A stretch of DNA of 49,064 nt, from the NCBI GenBank assembly GCA_902572515.1, contig CACGGJ010000007.1, forward strand, positions 1 through 49,064. Reading direction: 5' to 3'. This document shows, one piece after another, positions 26,056 through 34,316 of the stretch. Position 1 is the stretch's first letter. The number at the start of each line of letters is the position of its first letter. Both the position numbers and the translations under genes were made by a program. The notes below the pieces were generated by a model. The model saw nothing but the letters and a program-made list of their open reading frames with translations. It searched no databases and had not been told where the DNA came from. The stretch comes from an uncultured Pelagibacteraceae bacterium (GTDB taxonomy: Bacteria; Pseudomonadota; Alphaproteobacteria; Pelagibacterales; Pelagibacteraceae).

Positions 26056-27144
26056 ATGGGAAATTTATCTTCAACAAGCGAAGAATTTAAAAATATTCTT
26101 AAAAAAAGAGGAATGATGTCCTATGAAATGGGCAAAGAAATTTCTGATAGCTGGTCGAGGTGTATTGCTGAGGGGCTTAATCCATTTCAGGATCCAAAAC
26201 AAAGCGTAGTATCTTCAATTGAATTAAAAGAGATTAAAGAAAAAAATGAGGCTCTTAGAAAAATAGTTCTTCCTGAATTAGAACTTTTATACTCTCAAAT
26301 TGCTGGTACCAATTTTATGGTCGCCTATTCAGACGAGAATGGTTTAGTACTTGATACAATTTATGACAAAACTTGTCTTCAAACGGATGTAGGTAAAACT
26401 GTTATACCAGGATCTATATGGGCTGAAAAGGTTTGTGGTACAAATGGTTTAGGATTATCCGTTGAATTAAAGAAACCAACAATAGTTTCTGGAAAAGAAC
26501 ATTTTTTTATAGCACATGAAAATATATCTTGTTTTGCAAGTCCAATAATCAATTATGACGGTAAAACTATCGGAATTATAGATGCCTCAACTGACTATAT
26601 GTCAAGAGAACAACACACACTGGCTTTAGTGAAACTTGCGACTAGAAGTATAGAAACAAAATTATTTTTGAAAAAGTTTGAGCATGAATTAATTTTATCC
26701 TTTCATCCTCGTCAAGAATATTTGTCAACAACAAGTGTTGGTTTGTTGGCTGTTAATGGAGATGGTCTAATAGTAGGTGCAAACAGTAATGCTAAAATTA
26801 TGCTTAATGGATTAGTAGATCTGAAAAACGAAAATTTTAATAAAATTTTTACTAATTCATTTTCATCTATTGCATCAGATTTATTAAATAATAAAACATT
26901 AAAAATTACTGATCATTTAGGCTCATCTGTTTTTGTGGTCAAAAGTCAAATTTTTAAGGAAAACAAATTTGTTGAAACAAAAAAAGAAAAGAAAAGGAGT
27001 ACTTGTAAAAATTGTGAAGATACAAAAATCAAAAGAGAGAAATGTACTTTAATAAGATCAACTTTCGATGAAACAAATAATATTTCTGCGACTTCTAGAA
27101 AATTAGGTGTTTCTAGAACAACAATTTATAAACATTTACAATAA
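26056..27144 (+). CDS. AcoR-like transcriptional regulator without AAA+ domain (GAF, PAS-like, Fis HTH)
   Basis: Resembles the sensor half of AcoR-type activators of acetoin/glycerol metabolism. A GAF domain covers about residues 80-205 (VCGTNGLGLSVELKKPTIVS, then EHFFIAHENISCFASPI and the HTLALVKLATRSIE helix). A PAS-like segment follows (about 225-300, LLAVNGDGLIVGANSNA). The sigma-54-interacting AAA+ domain normally next is absent; instead there is a basic linker with Cys317, Cys320 and Cys330 (STCKNCEDTKIKREKC), then a Fis-type helix-turn-helix (ISATSRKLGVSRTTIYKHLQ). It therefore cannot activate sigma-54 RNA polymerase and probably works as a simple DNA-binding switch on the divergent operon. 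The cysteines could bind metal or sense redox; this is inference. Confidence 0.85.
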   Translation: MGNLSSTSEEFKNILKKRGMMSYEMGKEISDSWSRCIAEGLNPFQDPKQSVVSSIELKEIKEKNEALRKIVLPELELLYSQIAGTNFMVAYSDENGLVLDTIYDKTCLQTDVGKTVIPGSIWAEKVCGTNGLGLSVELKKPTIVSGKEHFFIAHENISCFASPIINYDGKTIGIIDASTDYMSREQHTLALVKLATRSIETKLFLKKFEHELILSFHPRQEYLSTTSVGLLAVNGDGLIVGANSNAKIMLNGLVDLKNENFNKIFTNSFSSIASDLLNNKTLKITDHLGSSVFVVKSQIFKENKFVETKKEKKRSTCKNCEDTKIKREKCTLIRSTFDETNNISATSRKLGVSRTTIYKHLQ

Positions 27145-27150
27145 ATTTAT

Positions 27151-28065
27151 TTATTCAATTGGATAGTCCCAAGCATTACCACCTATAACTTTAGAAATTG
27201 CTGAAAAGTCTTTAGTATCATTTCCTTCTTTACAAAATTGATCATAAATTTCTAGAGCCATTTTTCCTAATGGTGTTTCAGCATTTACACTTTTCGCACA
27301 ATCGTTTGCAAGTTTAAGATCTTTATTCATCATTCCTGCAGAGAAACCCGGACGATAATTATTATTTGAAGGCGTGCCATCAATTAAACCAGGCAAAGGT
27401 GGATAAACAGAAATTGGCCAACTGTTACCTGATGCATTTTTCATAATTTCATGAACTTTTTTAATATCTATATTTAATCTTTTTGCTAACATTAATGACT
27501 CTGAAGCAGCAATCATTGCAATTCCTAGAGCCATATTGTTACAAATCTTAGCACCATTCCCACTACCTAAATCACCTGCATGAAATATATTTTTTCCCAT
27601 GATTTTTAATAAAGGAAGCGCTTTTTCAAAAGCTTCTTTTGATCCACCAACCATTATATTTAAAGTTGCTTTTTGCGCTCCCATTACTCCACCACTAACT
27701 GGCGCATCAATCATTTCTATTCCTTTTTCTGAAGCTTTTTTTCCAATTTCAATAGAAGTTTGAATATCAATTGTAGAACAATCAATTAGCAAACTATTTT
27801 TTGAAACTTTATTTATTATTCCATTATCACCTAAATAAACTTCCTTAGAATGCTTGCCCTCTGGAAGCATAGTAATAACCGTATCAACATGATCTGTAAT
27901 TAGATCATCTAAATTTTCGGCTGTTTCAAGATTTTTATCTTTTGCAATCCCAAGCATTTTTTTTGAGACGTCAAAAACTTTTACAGATTTACCTGCCTTC
28001 ATTAAATTTTCAGCCATTGGACAACCCATGTTGCCAACGCCTATGAAAGCTATCGATTGAGACAT
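27151..28065 (-). CDS. mmsB: 3-hydroxyisobutyrate dehydrogenase-like protein
   Basis: NAD-dependent beta-hydroxyacid dehydrogenase; MmsB oxidises 3-hydroxyisobutyrate to methylmalonate semialdehyde in valine breakdown. The Rossmann motif is FIGVGNMGCPMAENLMKAG, the substrate-binding stretch DAPVSGGVMGA, and the catalytic lysine is Lys173 in GSGNGAKICNNM. The SWPISVYPPLPGLIDGTPSN loop and GMMNKDLKLA fit 3-hydroxyisobutyrate dehydrogenases better than tartronate semialdehyde reductase (GarR/GlxR). Given the glyoxylate-related neighbours, a tartronate semialdehyde role cannot be excluded. It ends 6 bases from the convergent regulator gene. Confidence 0.8.
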   Translation of the reverse strand: MSQSIAFIGVGNMGCPMAENLMKAGKSVKVFDVSKKMLGIAKDKNLETAENLDDLITDHVDTVITMLPEGKHSKEVYLGDNGIINKVSKNSLLIDCSTIDIQTSIEIGKKASEKGIEMIDAPVSGGVMGAQKATLNIMVGGSKEAFEKALPLLKIMGKNIFHAGDLGSGNGAKICNNMALGIAMIAASESLMLAKRLNIDIKKVHEIMKNASGNSWPISVYPPLPGLIDGTPSNNNYRPGFSAGMMNKDLKLANDCAKSVNAETPLGKMALEIYDQFCKEGNDTKDFSAISKVIGGNAWDYPIE

Positions 28066-28066
28066 T

Positions 28067-29020
28067 TTAATTTACTTTATTAATACAATTTCCAGTTCTA
28101 AAAAACTCATCTAAATTATCAATTGCTAAATTTCCCATTGCAATTCTTGTATCTTTTGTTGCACTACCCAGATGAGGTAAAACAAAAGCACTTGGAATTT
28201 TTAAATAACCAGGATTTAGATTTGGCTCATTTTTATAAACATCTAATCCTGCTGCATAAATTTTTCTTCTATTCAATGCATCAATTAAAGCTTCATCATC
28301 AACTATATCACCTCTTGCAACATTAGTTATTACAGCACCTTTGGGAAAATACTCAACAGTCTCTTTATTTATCAAGTTCTCTGTTTCTTTTGTGGCTGGA
28401 CAACAAATTGATAAAACATCTGAGACTGAAAAAAGACTTTTTATACTGTCATGATATGTTGCACCTTGTTCTTTATTTTCACTTAATTTTGAACGATTAT
28501 GATAATGAATAACCATACCTAAAGATTTTGCAATTTTTGCAATTTTTTGGCCAATACGACCCATACCTAAAATACCTAATCTTGTTCCTGTTAATTGTTT
28601 CCCAATTAAATAATCAGCAGACCATTTCCATCCACCTTCTTTTGCAGACTCTATTCCTTCGGAAGCTCTTCTGCACGCTCCTAAAATTAATAAAATTCCG
28701 ATTTCTGCTGTAGCATCTGACAAAACTTCTGGTGTATTTGTTACTGCTATACCCCTATTCTTTGCTGCTTCTAAATCAATGTTTCCAAATCCAACTGCAA
28801 AATTTGAAATAATTTTTACAGAGTCTGGTAATTGATTAATTGTATCTGCGTCTAATTTTTCAGTTAATGATGATAATATCCCATCAAATCCTTCACTCAT
28901 TTCAATAATTTTTTTTTGTGAATAAAGTTCATCATTAGTATTAAATTTTGCATCAAATAATTTAGATGCTTTATCTTCACTTTCTCTTATTAAACGTCTT
29001 GTAATTAAAACCTTTTTCAT
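28067..29020 (-). CDS. D-2-hydroxyacid dehydrogenase (glyoxylate/hydroxypyruvate reductase type)
   Basis: NAD(P)-dependent reductase of 2-oxoacids, 317 residues. The nucleotide site reads GTRLGILGMGRIGQKIAKIA, followed by HYHNRSKL; the His-Arg at this position suggests NADPH preference. The catalytic Arg, Glu and His are in the CCPATKET/VARGDIVDDEALIDAL region and LPHLGSAT. Sequence style fits glyoxylate/hydroxypyruvate reductases (GyaR/GhrB group). Its position between mmsB and glcFED suggests it draws glyoxylate back to glycolate or reduces hydroxypyruvate to glycerate. It abuts mmsB with one base between. Confidence 0.88.
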   Translation of the reverse strand: MKKVLITRRLIRESEDKASKLFDAKFNTNDELYSQKKIIEMSEGFDGILSSLTEKLDADTINQLPDSVKIISNFAVGFGNIDLEAAKNRGIAVTNTPEVLSDATAEIGILLILGACRRASEGIESAKEGGWKWSADYLIGKQLTGTRLGILGMGRIGQKIAKIAKSLGMVIHYHNRSKLSENKEQGATYHDSIKSLFSVSDVLSICCPATKETENLINKETVEYFPKGAVITNVARGDIVDDEALIDALNRRKIYAAGLDVYKNEPNLNPGYLKIPSAFVLPHLGSATKDTRIAMGNLAIDNLDEFFRTGNCINKVN

Positions 29021-29025
29021 AATTT

Positions 29026-30315
29026 TTATTTTAAAATTTCAGGTTTTGGTCCTCCAGTGTACCAATCTAAAACTTCAATTGTATGTAATATTGGAACTTT
29101 AGTACCATGAGCGATTTGGGTAATACAACCAATATTTCCTGTAGAGATAAAATCTGGATTTAAACTTTCAATATTATTTACTTTTTTCTTTAATAATTGT
29201 TTTGCAATTTTTGATTGCAAAATGTTGTAAGTACCAGCTGATCCACAACATATATGGCCTTCTGGAATTTCCATAATTTCATTATTAGTTTTCTCAAGTA
29301 ATGAAACTGGCTGCGAATGAACCTTTTGACCATGCTGCATTGAGCATGCAGAGTGATAAGCAACCTTATATTTTTTTCCTTTATCTTTAATATCAAGTTT
29401 CAAACTTTCAAAAATATATTCTGATATATCTTTTGTAAGTTCTGATATTATTTTGGCTTTTTTACTTAGCTCTTTATCTTCACGAAAAATAAATCCGTAA
29501 TCTTTCATGGTTGTTCCACAACCAGAGGTATTTGATAAAATTGCATCCAAATTTCCTTTTTGATGCTCCTCATACCAAGTGTTTATATTATTTTTAAAAT
29601 CTTGATGCGCATCCTCCTCTTTTCCAAGATGATGATTTAAAGATCCACAACAACGAATTTTTTTTGGAACAACTACCTCTACACCGTGTCTATTTAATAG
29701 CCTTATTGTTGCTTCATTAATTTGAGGAGATATTTCTTTTTGTACACATCCTGTTAAAAGAGCAACTCTAGCAATTCTTTTTTTAGTGGAGGATTTGTAA
29801 ACTTCTTTTATTGGTAAACTTTTTTTAGGAAAATTTGTAGGCATTAATTCAATCATATCCTTAATTTTTGATGGCATTAAGAATTTGAAAGGCTTTGATA
29901 ATTTTACTAATAAACTTGATAATCGAAAAACTTTTGTATTTGGAAGAGTAATAGATAAAAAATACCTTGTTAATTTATCAAAGAAAGATCTTTGATAATT
30001 TTTTTCAATATATTTTTTTCCATGATCAATTATATGCATGTAATTTACTCCTGCAGGACAAGTAGTCATACAGCTGTAACATGAGAGGCATCGATCGATA
30101 TGCTTTACAACTTTTTCGGTTGGTTTCCTATTATTTTCCAACATATCTTTAATAAGATAAATACGTCCTCTAGGACCATCTAACTCGTCACCTAGAAGTT
30201 GATGCGTAGGGCATGTAGCATTACACATTCCACAATGCACACACTTTTTAAAAACTTTTTCGTTTGCAAAATTGTCAGGATCTCTAAGCTGTTCTTCTGT
30301 AAATTTTGTTTGCAT
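29026..30315 (-). CDS. glcF: Glycolate oxidase iron-sulfur subunit
   Basis: Electron-transfer subunit of glycolate dehydrogenase GlcDEF, passing electrons from the flavin subunit to the quinone pool. Two 4Fe-4S motifs are visible near the N-terminus, CVHCGMCNATCP and CLSCYSCMTTCP. Two CCG domains follow (RCCGSLNHHLG and ICCGSAGTYN), as in GlcF and heterodisulfide reductase type proteins. The 429-residue length fits. Its ATG overlaps the glcE stop by one base (TAATG). With GlcD and GlcE it oxidises glycolate to glyoxylate. Confidence 0.95.
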   Translation of the reverse strand: MQTKFTEEQLRDPDNFANEKVFKKCVHCGMCNATCPTHQLLGDELDGPRGRIYLIKDMLENNRKPTEKVVKHIDRCLSCYSCMTTCPAGVNYMHIIDHGKKYIEKNYQRSFFDKLTRYFLSITLPNTKVFRLSSLLVKLSKPFKFLMPSKIKDMIELMPTNFPKKSLPIKEVYKSSTKKRIARVALLTGCVQKEISPQINEATIRLLNRHGVEVVVPKKIRCCGSLNHHLGKEEDAHQDFKNNINTWYEEHQKGNLDAILSNTSGCGTTMKDYGFIFREDKELSKKAKIISELTKDISEYIFESLKLDIKDKGKKYKVAYHSACSMQHGQKVHSQPVSLLEKTNNEIMEIPEGHICCGSAGTYNILQSKIAKQLLKKKVNNIESLNPDFISTGNIGCITQIAHGTKVPILHTIEVLDWYTGGPKPEILK

Positions 30316-31595
30316 TAAACTCCTCTATACATTTTCCCTGGGTTTAAAATTCTTTTAGGATCAAAACTTTGTTTTACTTTTTCAGAAATCATTAAACGAA
30401 CTTTATCGACAGTAAAGATAGCTTCTCCGTAATCATATTCAGATGAAGTTTTTATTACTGTCAAATAACCTCCAAAATCTTTTGCCATTTTTTTTAAGTC
30501 TTTAATCTTTTCTTCTTTTTTATTATTAACTTCAATCCAGAATAACGACCCACACCAATCAACAAAATAGTTATGGTTGTTTTCTAAATGTTTGCATAGT
30601 TTTGAACCATTTGCAGGTGGTATCACCATTCGTAATAAATTATGCTCAGTCTTTTCAAAAATCTCTAAATTATTCACTTTTTTCCAAAATGGTTCTGATT
30701 GATAAACATCAAGAATCGAAATTTCTGAATTATTTAATTCAAGTTCTTTTTTTAAATTGTTAATTTTTTCTTCAATTGAAATTTTGTCACCTTCAACTCT
30801 AAATGCTATAAATGAAATATTTGATTTAAGATCATTGAACTTAAAAACAGAATTTTTTTTAGCAACAAAATCTTTATCCTTTGATTGTTCAGGAACAAAA
30901 ACGGCACCAGAAATCTCGCTACTTGAGCTGGATAGTTTATTAAAAAAATCATAAATTTGTTCTAAATTACTAGGATAAATTATTACTGTTTTAGAAGAAT
31001 CTTTCTTAGGTAAAACCTTTAACGTAATTTCGGTTAAAGCAACAAGAGTACCAAATGAGCCTGCTATTAATTTTGATAAATCATAACCTGTAACATTTTT
31101 TACAACAGTACCTCCTGATTTAATTATATCTCCTTTTCCATTAACTCCCTTAAAACCTAGGACATGATCTCTAACACTACCAACTTTAAATCTTCGTGAA
31201 CCTGCATAATTGCAAGATAAGTATCCTGCTACTGTCCCTTTATTTGACTTGCCTTCTTTAATATACCCAAAGTCTATTGGTTCAAAAGCTAGCTCTTGAT
31301 TATTTTCGCTTAAGACCTTCTCGATTTCATTAATTGGTGTACAGGCTTTAACTTTAATATACAATTCTTCAGGTCTATAATCGATAATGCCTGAGATTTT
31401 AGATAAAGACGTGGTATTAGCTGACTGCGTTTTATTTCCAATAAAACTTTTTGAATTGTTACCGATAATTTCTGTTGGAGAATCTTGTTTATATAGTTCC
31501 CTAATTAAATCTGAAACTTCCGACTCATCTTTGGGATAATAGATGTTATTAGAATCTTGGAAGATCTGGGAATTTATCTTTATTTTTGTGGACAT
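30315..31595 (-). CDS. glcE: Glycolate oxidase FAD-binding subunit GlcE
   Basis: Second flavoprotein subunit of glycolate dehydrogenase. FAD-binding type 4 domain from residue 10 to about 200, with RRFKVGSVRDHVLGFKGVNG, GGTVVKNVTGYDLSKLIAGS and FGTLVALTEITLKV. The start is taken at the ATG at 31595 because GGAAGGAAGGG lies just before it; a GTG at 31616 is in frame. Either way the gene begins inside the 3' end of glcD (47-base overlap), so translation of the two is coupled. The 426-residue length is slightly above E. coli GlcE. Confidence 0.93.
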   Translation of the reverse strand: MSTKIKINSQIFQDSNNIYYPKDESEVSDLIRELYKQDSPTEIIGNNSKSFIGNKTQSANTTSLSKISGIIDYRPEELYIKVKACTPINEIEKVLSENNQELAFEPIDFGYIKEGKSNKGTVAGYLSCNYAGSRRFKVGSVRDHVLGFKGVNGKGDIIKSGGTVVKNVTGYDLSKLIAGSFGTLVALTEITLKVLPKKDSSKTVIIYPSNLEQIYDFFNKLSSSSSEISGAVFVPEQSKDKDFVAKKNSVFKFNDLKSNISFIAFRVEGDKISIEEKINNLKKELELNNSEISILDVYQSEPFWKKVNNLEIFEKTEHNLLRMVIPPANGSKLCKHLENNHNYFVDWCGSLFWIEVNNKKEEKIKDLKKMAKDFGGYLTVIKTSSEYDYGEAIFTVDKVRLMISEKVKQSFDPKRILNPGKMYRGV

Positions 31596-33045
31596 GAACC
31601 CTTCCTTCCTCTGCACATTTTCTAAGTATAGGATAAACTTTTCCAGGATTTAATAAATTTTTTTCATCTAATGACTTTTTGATACTCAGTTGTTGTTGAA
31701 TATCGTTATCATTAAACATTTCACACATAAGTTCTCGCTTTTCTATACCAACACCATGCTCTCCTGTAATTACTCCACCAAGTCTCACACATGTTTTTAA
31801 TATTTCTGAACCAAACTCTTCAGTTTTTCTAAGTTGTTCTTTGTCATTTCCATCAAACATAATAAGTGGATGTAAATTTCCATCACCTGCATGAAAACAA
31901 TTTGCCACTGGTAATTCATATTTTTCAGATAATTTTTTTATTTCTAATAATGCTTCAGCAAGCTTACCTCTTGGAATAGAACCATCCATACAATAATAAT
32001 CAGGCGCCATAGCTCCACATGCAGGAAAAGCTGCTTTTCTTCCAGCCCAGAATGAAAGTCTTTCTTTCTCACTATTACTAAGTTTAAGACTAGAGCAATT
32101 ATTTTTTTTACAGATTGCCTCTACTTTTTTAATTAATTCATTAACCTCTGAAACTGTTCCATCAAGTTCCACTATTAATAATAATTCTGCGTCTCGTGGA
32201 TATCCCGCTTTACTAAAATTATCTGTTGCCTCAATTAAGGCTTTATCCATTATTTCCATTCCTGCTGGAACTATTCCACTTGAAATAATTTCTGAAGCTG
32301 CATCTCCACCTTCTTTAATAGATGGAAAACCTATCAAAGCCGCTCTTACAACTTCGGGTGTTCTTAAAATTTTAACTGTAACTTCGGTGACAACTCCCAA
32401 CAATCCTTCTGAACCACAAATTAAACCCATAAGATCATATCCCTCTTGGTCAAAAGATTTTCCTCCAAATCTACAAATAGTTCCATCCATCATAACCATT
32501 TGTACGCCTAAAATATTGTTTGTAGTCGTTCCATACTTTAATGAATGAACACCACCTGAATTTTCAGCAACATTTCCACCTATAGAACATGCTAACTGAC
32601 TCGAAGGGTCTGGCGCATAATAAAATCCTTTGTGTTGAACTGCATGAGTAATACCTAGATTTGTAACTCCTGGCTGAGTCACAACACATTTATTTTCGTA
32701 ATCAATTTCTAATATTTTATTAAATTTTCCTAAACCAAGAAGAATAGCATCTTGAAGAGGTAATGCTCCGCCGGACAATCCAGTGCCTGCACCTCTTGGT
32801 ACAACTTTAATATTTTCACTATGACAATATTTTAATATCTTGCTTACTTCTTCTGTGTTTTCTGGAAGTACTACGGCTAATGGTGTTTGCGTATAAACTG
32901 ATAAAGCATCAGTTTCATATGGTCTTAATTCATCAGCCTCACTTAATACATTTTCTATATTAGTTAAACTTGAAAGTTTTTTTACAATTTCACTTTTTCT
33001 ATTTAAAATAGAACTATCAATTTTTGGTAAAGCTATTTCAGACAT
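31549..33045 (-). CDS. glcD: Glycolate oxidase catalytic subunit GlcD
   Basis: FAD-linked catalytic subunit that oxidises glycolate (or D-lactate) to the 2-oxoacid. The PCMH-type FAD domain is visible as VVPRGAGTGLSGGALPLQDA, YAPDPSSQLACSIGGNVAEN and GLICGSEGLLGVVTEVTVKI. The C-terminal oxidase domain has NCFHAGDGNLHP and GGVITGEHGVGIEKRELM, whose histidines match the active site of the family. The 498-residue length equals that of E. coli GlcD. The gene follows the aminotransferase after 3 bases. Confidence 0.95.
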   Translation of the reverse strand: MSEIALPKIDSSILNRKSEIVKKLSSLTNIENVLSEADELRPYETDALSVYTQTPLAVVLPENTEEVSKILKYCHSENIKVVPRGAGTGLSGGALPLQDAILLGLGKFNKILEIDYENKCVVTQPGVTNLGITHAVQHKGFYYAPDPSSQLACSIGGNVAENSGGVHSLKYGTTTNNILGVQMVMMDGTICRFGGKSFDQEGYDLMGLICGSEGLLGVVTEVTVKILRTPEVVRAALIGFPSIKEGGDAASEIISSGIVPAGMEIMDKALIEATDNFSKAGYPRDAELLLIVELDGTVSEVNELIKKVEAICKKNNCSSLKLSNSEKERLSFWAGRKAAFPACGAMAPDYYCMDGSIPRGKLAEALLEIKKLSEKYELPVANCFHAGDGNLHPLIMFDGNDKEQLRKTEEFGSEILKTCVRLGGVITGEHGVGIEKRELMCEMFNDNDIQQQLSIKKSLDEKNLLNPGKVYPILRKCAEEGRVHVHKNKDKFPDLPRF

Positions 33046-33048
33046 AGC

Positions 33049-34212
33049 TTAGCCTAGCATTTTTTTGATATTTTCCAATGCGTTAGAAATGTTATCTCTA
33101 GAGGCTGCAAAGCTAAATCTGACGTAATCTTTGCATGTTTTTCCAAAAGCTGTACCTGGAACTATAGCAACACCCGCCTCATGCATAGCTCTTTTACAAA
33201 ATTCACTACCATCCATTCCAGTTCCAATAACTTTAGGAAATGCATAAAATGCTCCACCAGGTAAACTACATTCTACACCTGGTAAGCTATTCAAACCCTC
33301 ATGAATTAATTTTCTTCTTAATGTAAATTTTTCCATCATCTCGTGAATTGAGTCATCCGGTCCATCTAAAGCTGCGATACCTGCAAACTGAGCAGCAGCA
33401 TTCACACATGATACACTATTGATTAATAATTTATTTACATGTTCTACTAAATTCTCTGGCCAAAAACTCCAACCAAGTCTCCAACCTGTCATAGAGTAAG
33501 CTTTACTCCATCCTTCTAAGACAATTAATCTATCTCTTAATTCAGGGTAATTAAAAAATGTCGGCATTTCTTTTTCATCAAAAATTTGTCTGCTGTAAAT
33601 TTCATCACTTAAAATAGTTACGTGAGGATGTTTTTTTAAACCTTCAGCTAACTTATCTATTTCTGGTTTTTCTACAAAACTGCCTGTTGGATTATTTGGA
33701 TTGATTAAAATCAACAATCTAGTTTTATCAGTAATTAAAGATAAAATTTTATCTGCGCTGAACTTAAGATCCTTATCTTCTGTTAAGTCATAAGGAACAG
33801 CAGTTGAGCCTGTATAATTAATCATAGACTCATAAATTGGAAAAGCAGGTGTTGGATGAATAATTTCAACTCCAGGCTCACCAAAACATTGGATTGCATA
33901 ATGCATTGTCGGTTTTCCACCTGGCATAATTAAAATTCTTTCAGGATCTACATCTGCACTGTAACGCTTTTTTATCCATCTAGTTACTGCTTGTCTACAT
34001 TCTAAAATTCCATTTGAAAGAACATATCCATGATGACCATCGTCTAAAGCTTTTTTAGCTGCATCAACAACATGTTTTGGAGTTTTAAAATCAGGCTGAC
34101 CTAATCCTAAATGAATCATAGGTTTCCCTTGTGCTTCAAGTTTTTTTGCCTCAGCTAAAACTGAAAAAGCACTTTCTGTTCCAAGTCTATTTAAAGATTT
34201 TGCTAGTTCCAT
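33049..34212 (-). CDS. Pyridoxal-phosphate aminotransferase, class I/II
   Basis: Fold type I aminotransferase, 387 residues. The PLP lysine is Lys237 in EGWSKAYSMTGWRLGW; Asp203 and Tyr206 (ILSDEIYSRQI) and the NPNNPTGSF loop complete the cofactor site. The specificity cannot be read from sequence; aspartate, alanine or glyoxylate are possible. Its place just upstream of glcDEF suggests it may convert glyoxylate to glycine. This is inference from context only. The gap to lldD upstream is 104 bases and contains no clear regulatory element. Confidence 0.88.
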   Translation of the reverse strand: MELAKSLNRLGTESAFSVLAEAKKLEAQGKPMIHLGLGQPDFKTPKHVVDAAKKALDDGHHGYVLSNGILECRQAVTRWIKKRYSADVDPERILIMPGGKPTMHYAIQCFGEPGVEIIHPTPAFPIYESMINYTGSTAVPYDLTEDKDLKFSADKILSLITDKTRLLILINPNNPTGSFVEKPEIDKLAEGLKKHPHVTILSDEIYSRQIFDEKEMPTFFNYPELRDRLIVLEGWSKAYSMTGWRLGWSFWPENLVEHVNKLLINSVSCVNAAAQFAGIAALDGPDDSIHEMMEKFTLRRKLIHEGLNSLPGVECSLPGGAFYAFPKVIGTGMDGSEFCKRAMHEAGVAIVPGTAFGKTCKDYVRFSFAASRDNISNALENIKKMLG

Positions 34213-34316
34213 AATAAAAATTTTAAATTAAAGTGGGAAACTAAACGAAAAATAGTTTTTTGTCTATTTAGATTAAATAATTAATTTTGTTAATTAATTG
34301 TTAAATCTCCTTTATT

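Noticed and set aside
34213-34316. Riboswitch or promoter island between the FMN dehydrogenase and the aminotransferase
   Set aside because: Only simple AT-rich sequence with a weak AAACTA/TAGTTT repeat was seen; nothing specific could be supported.
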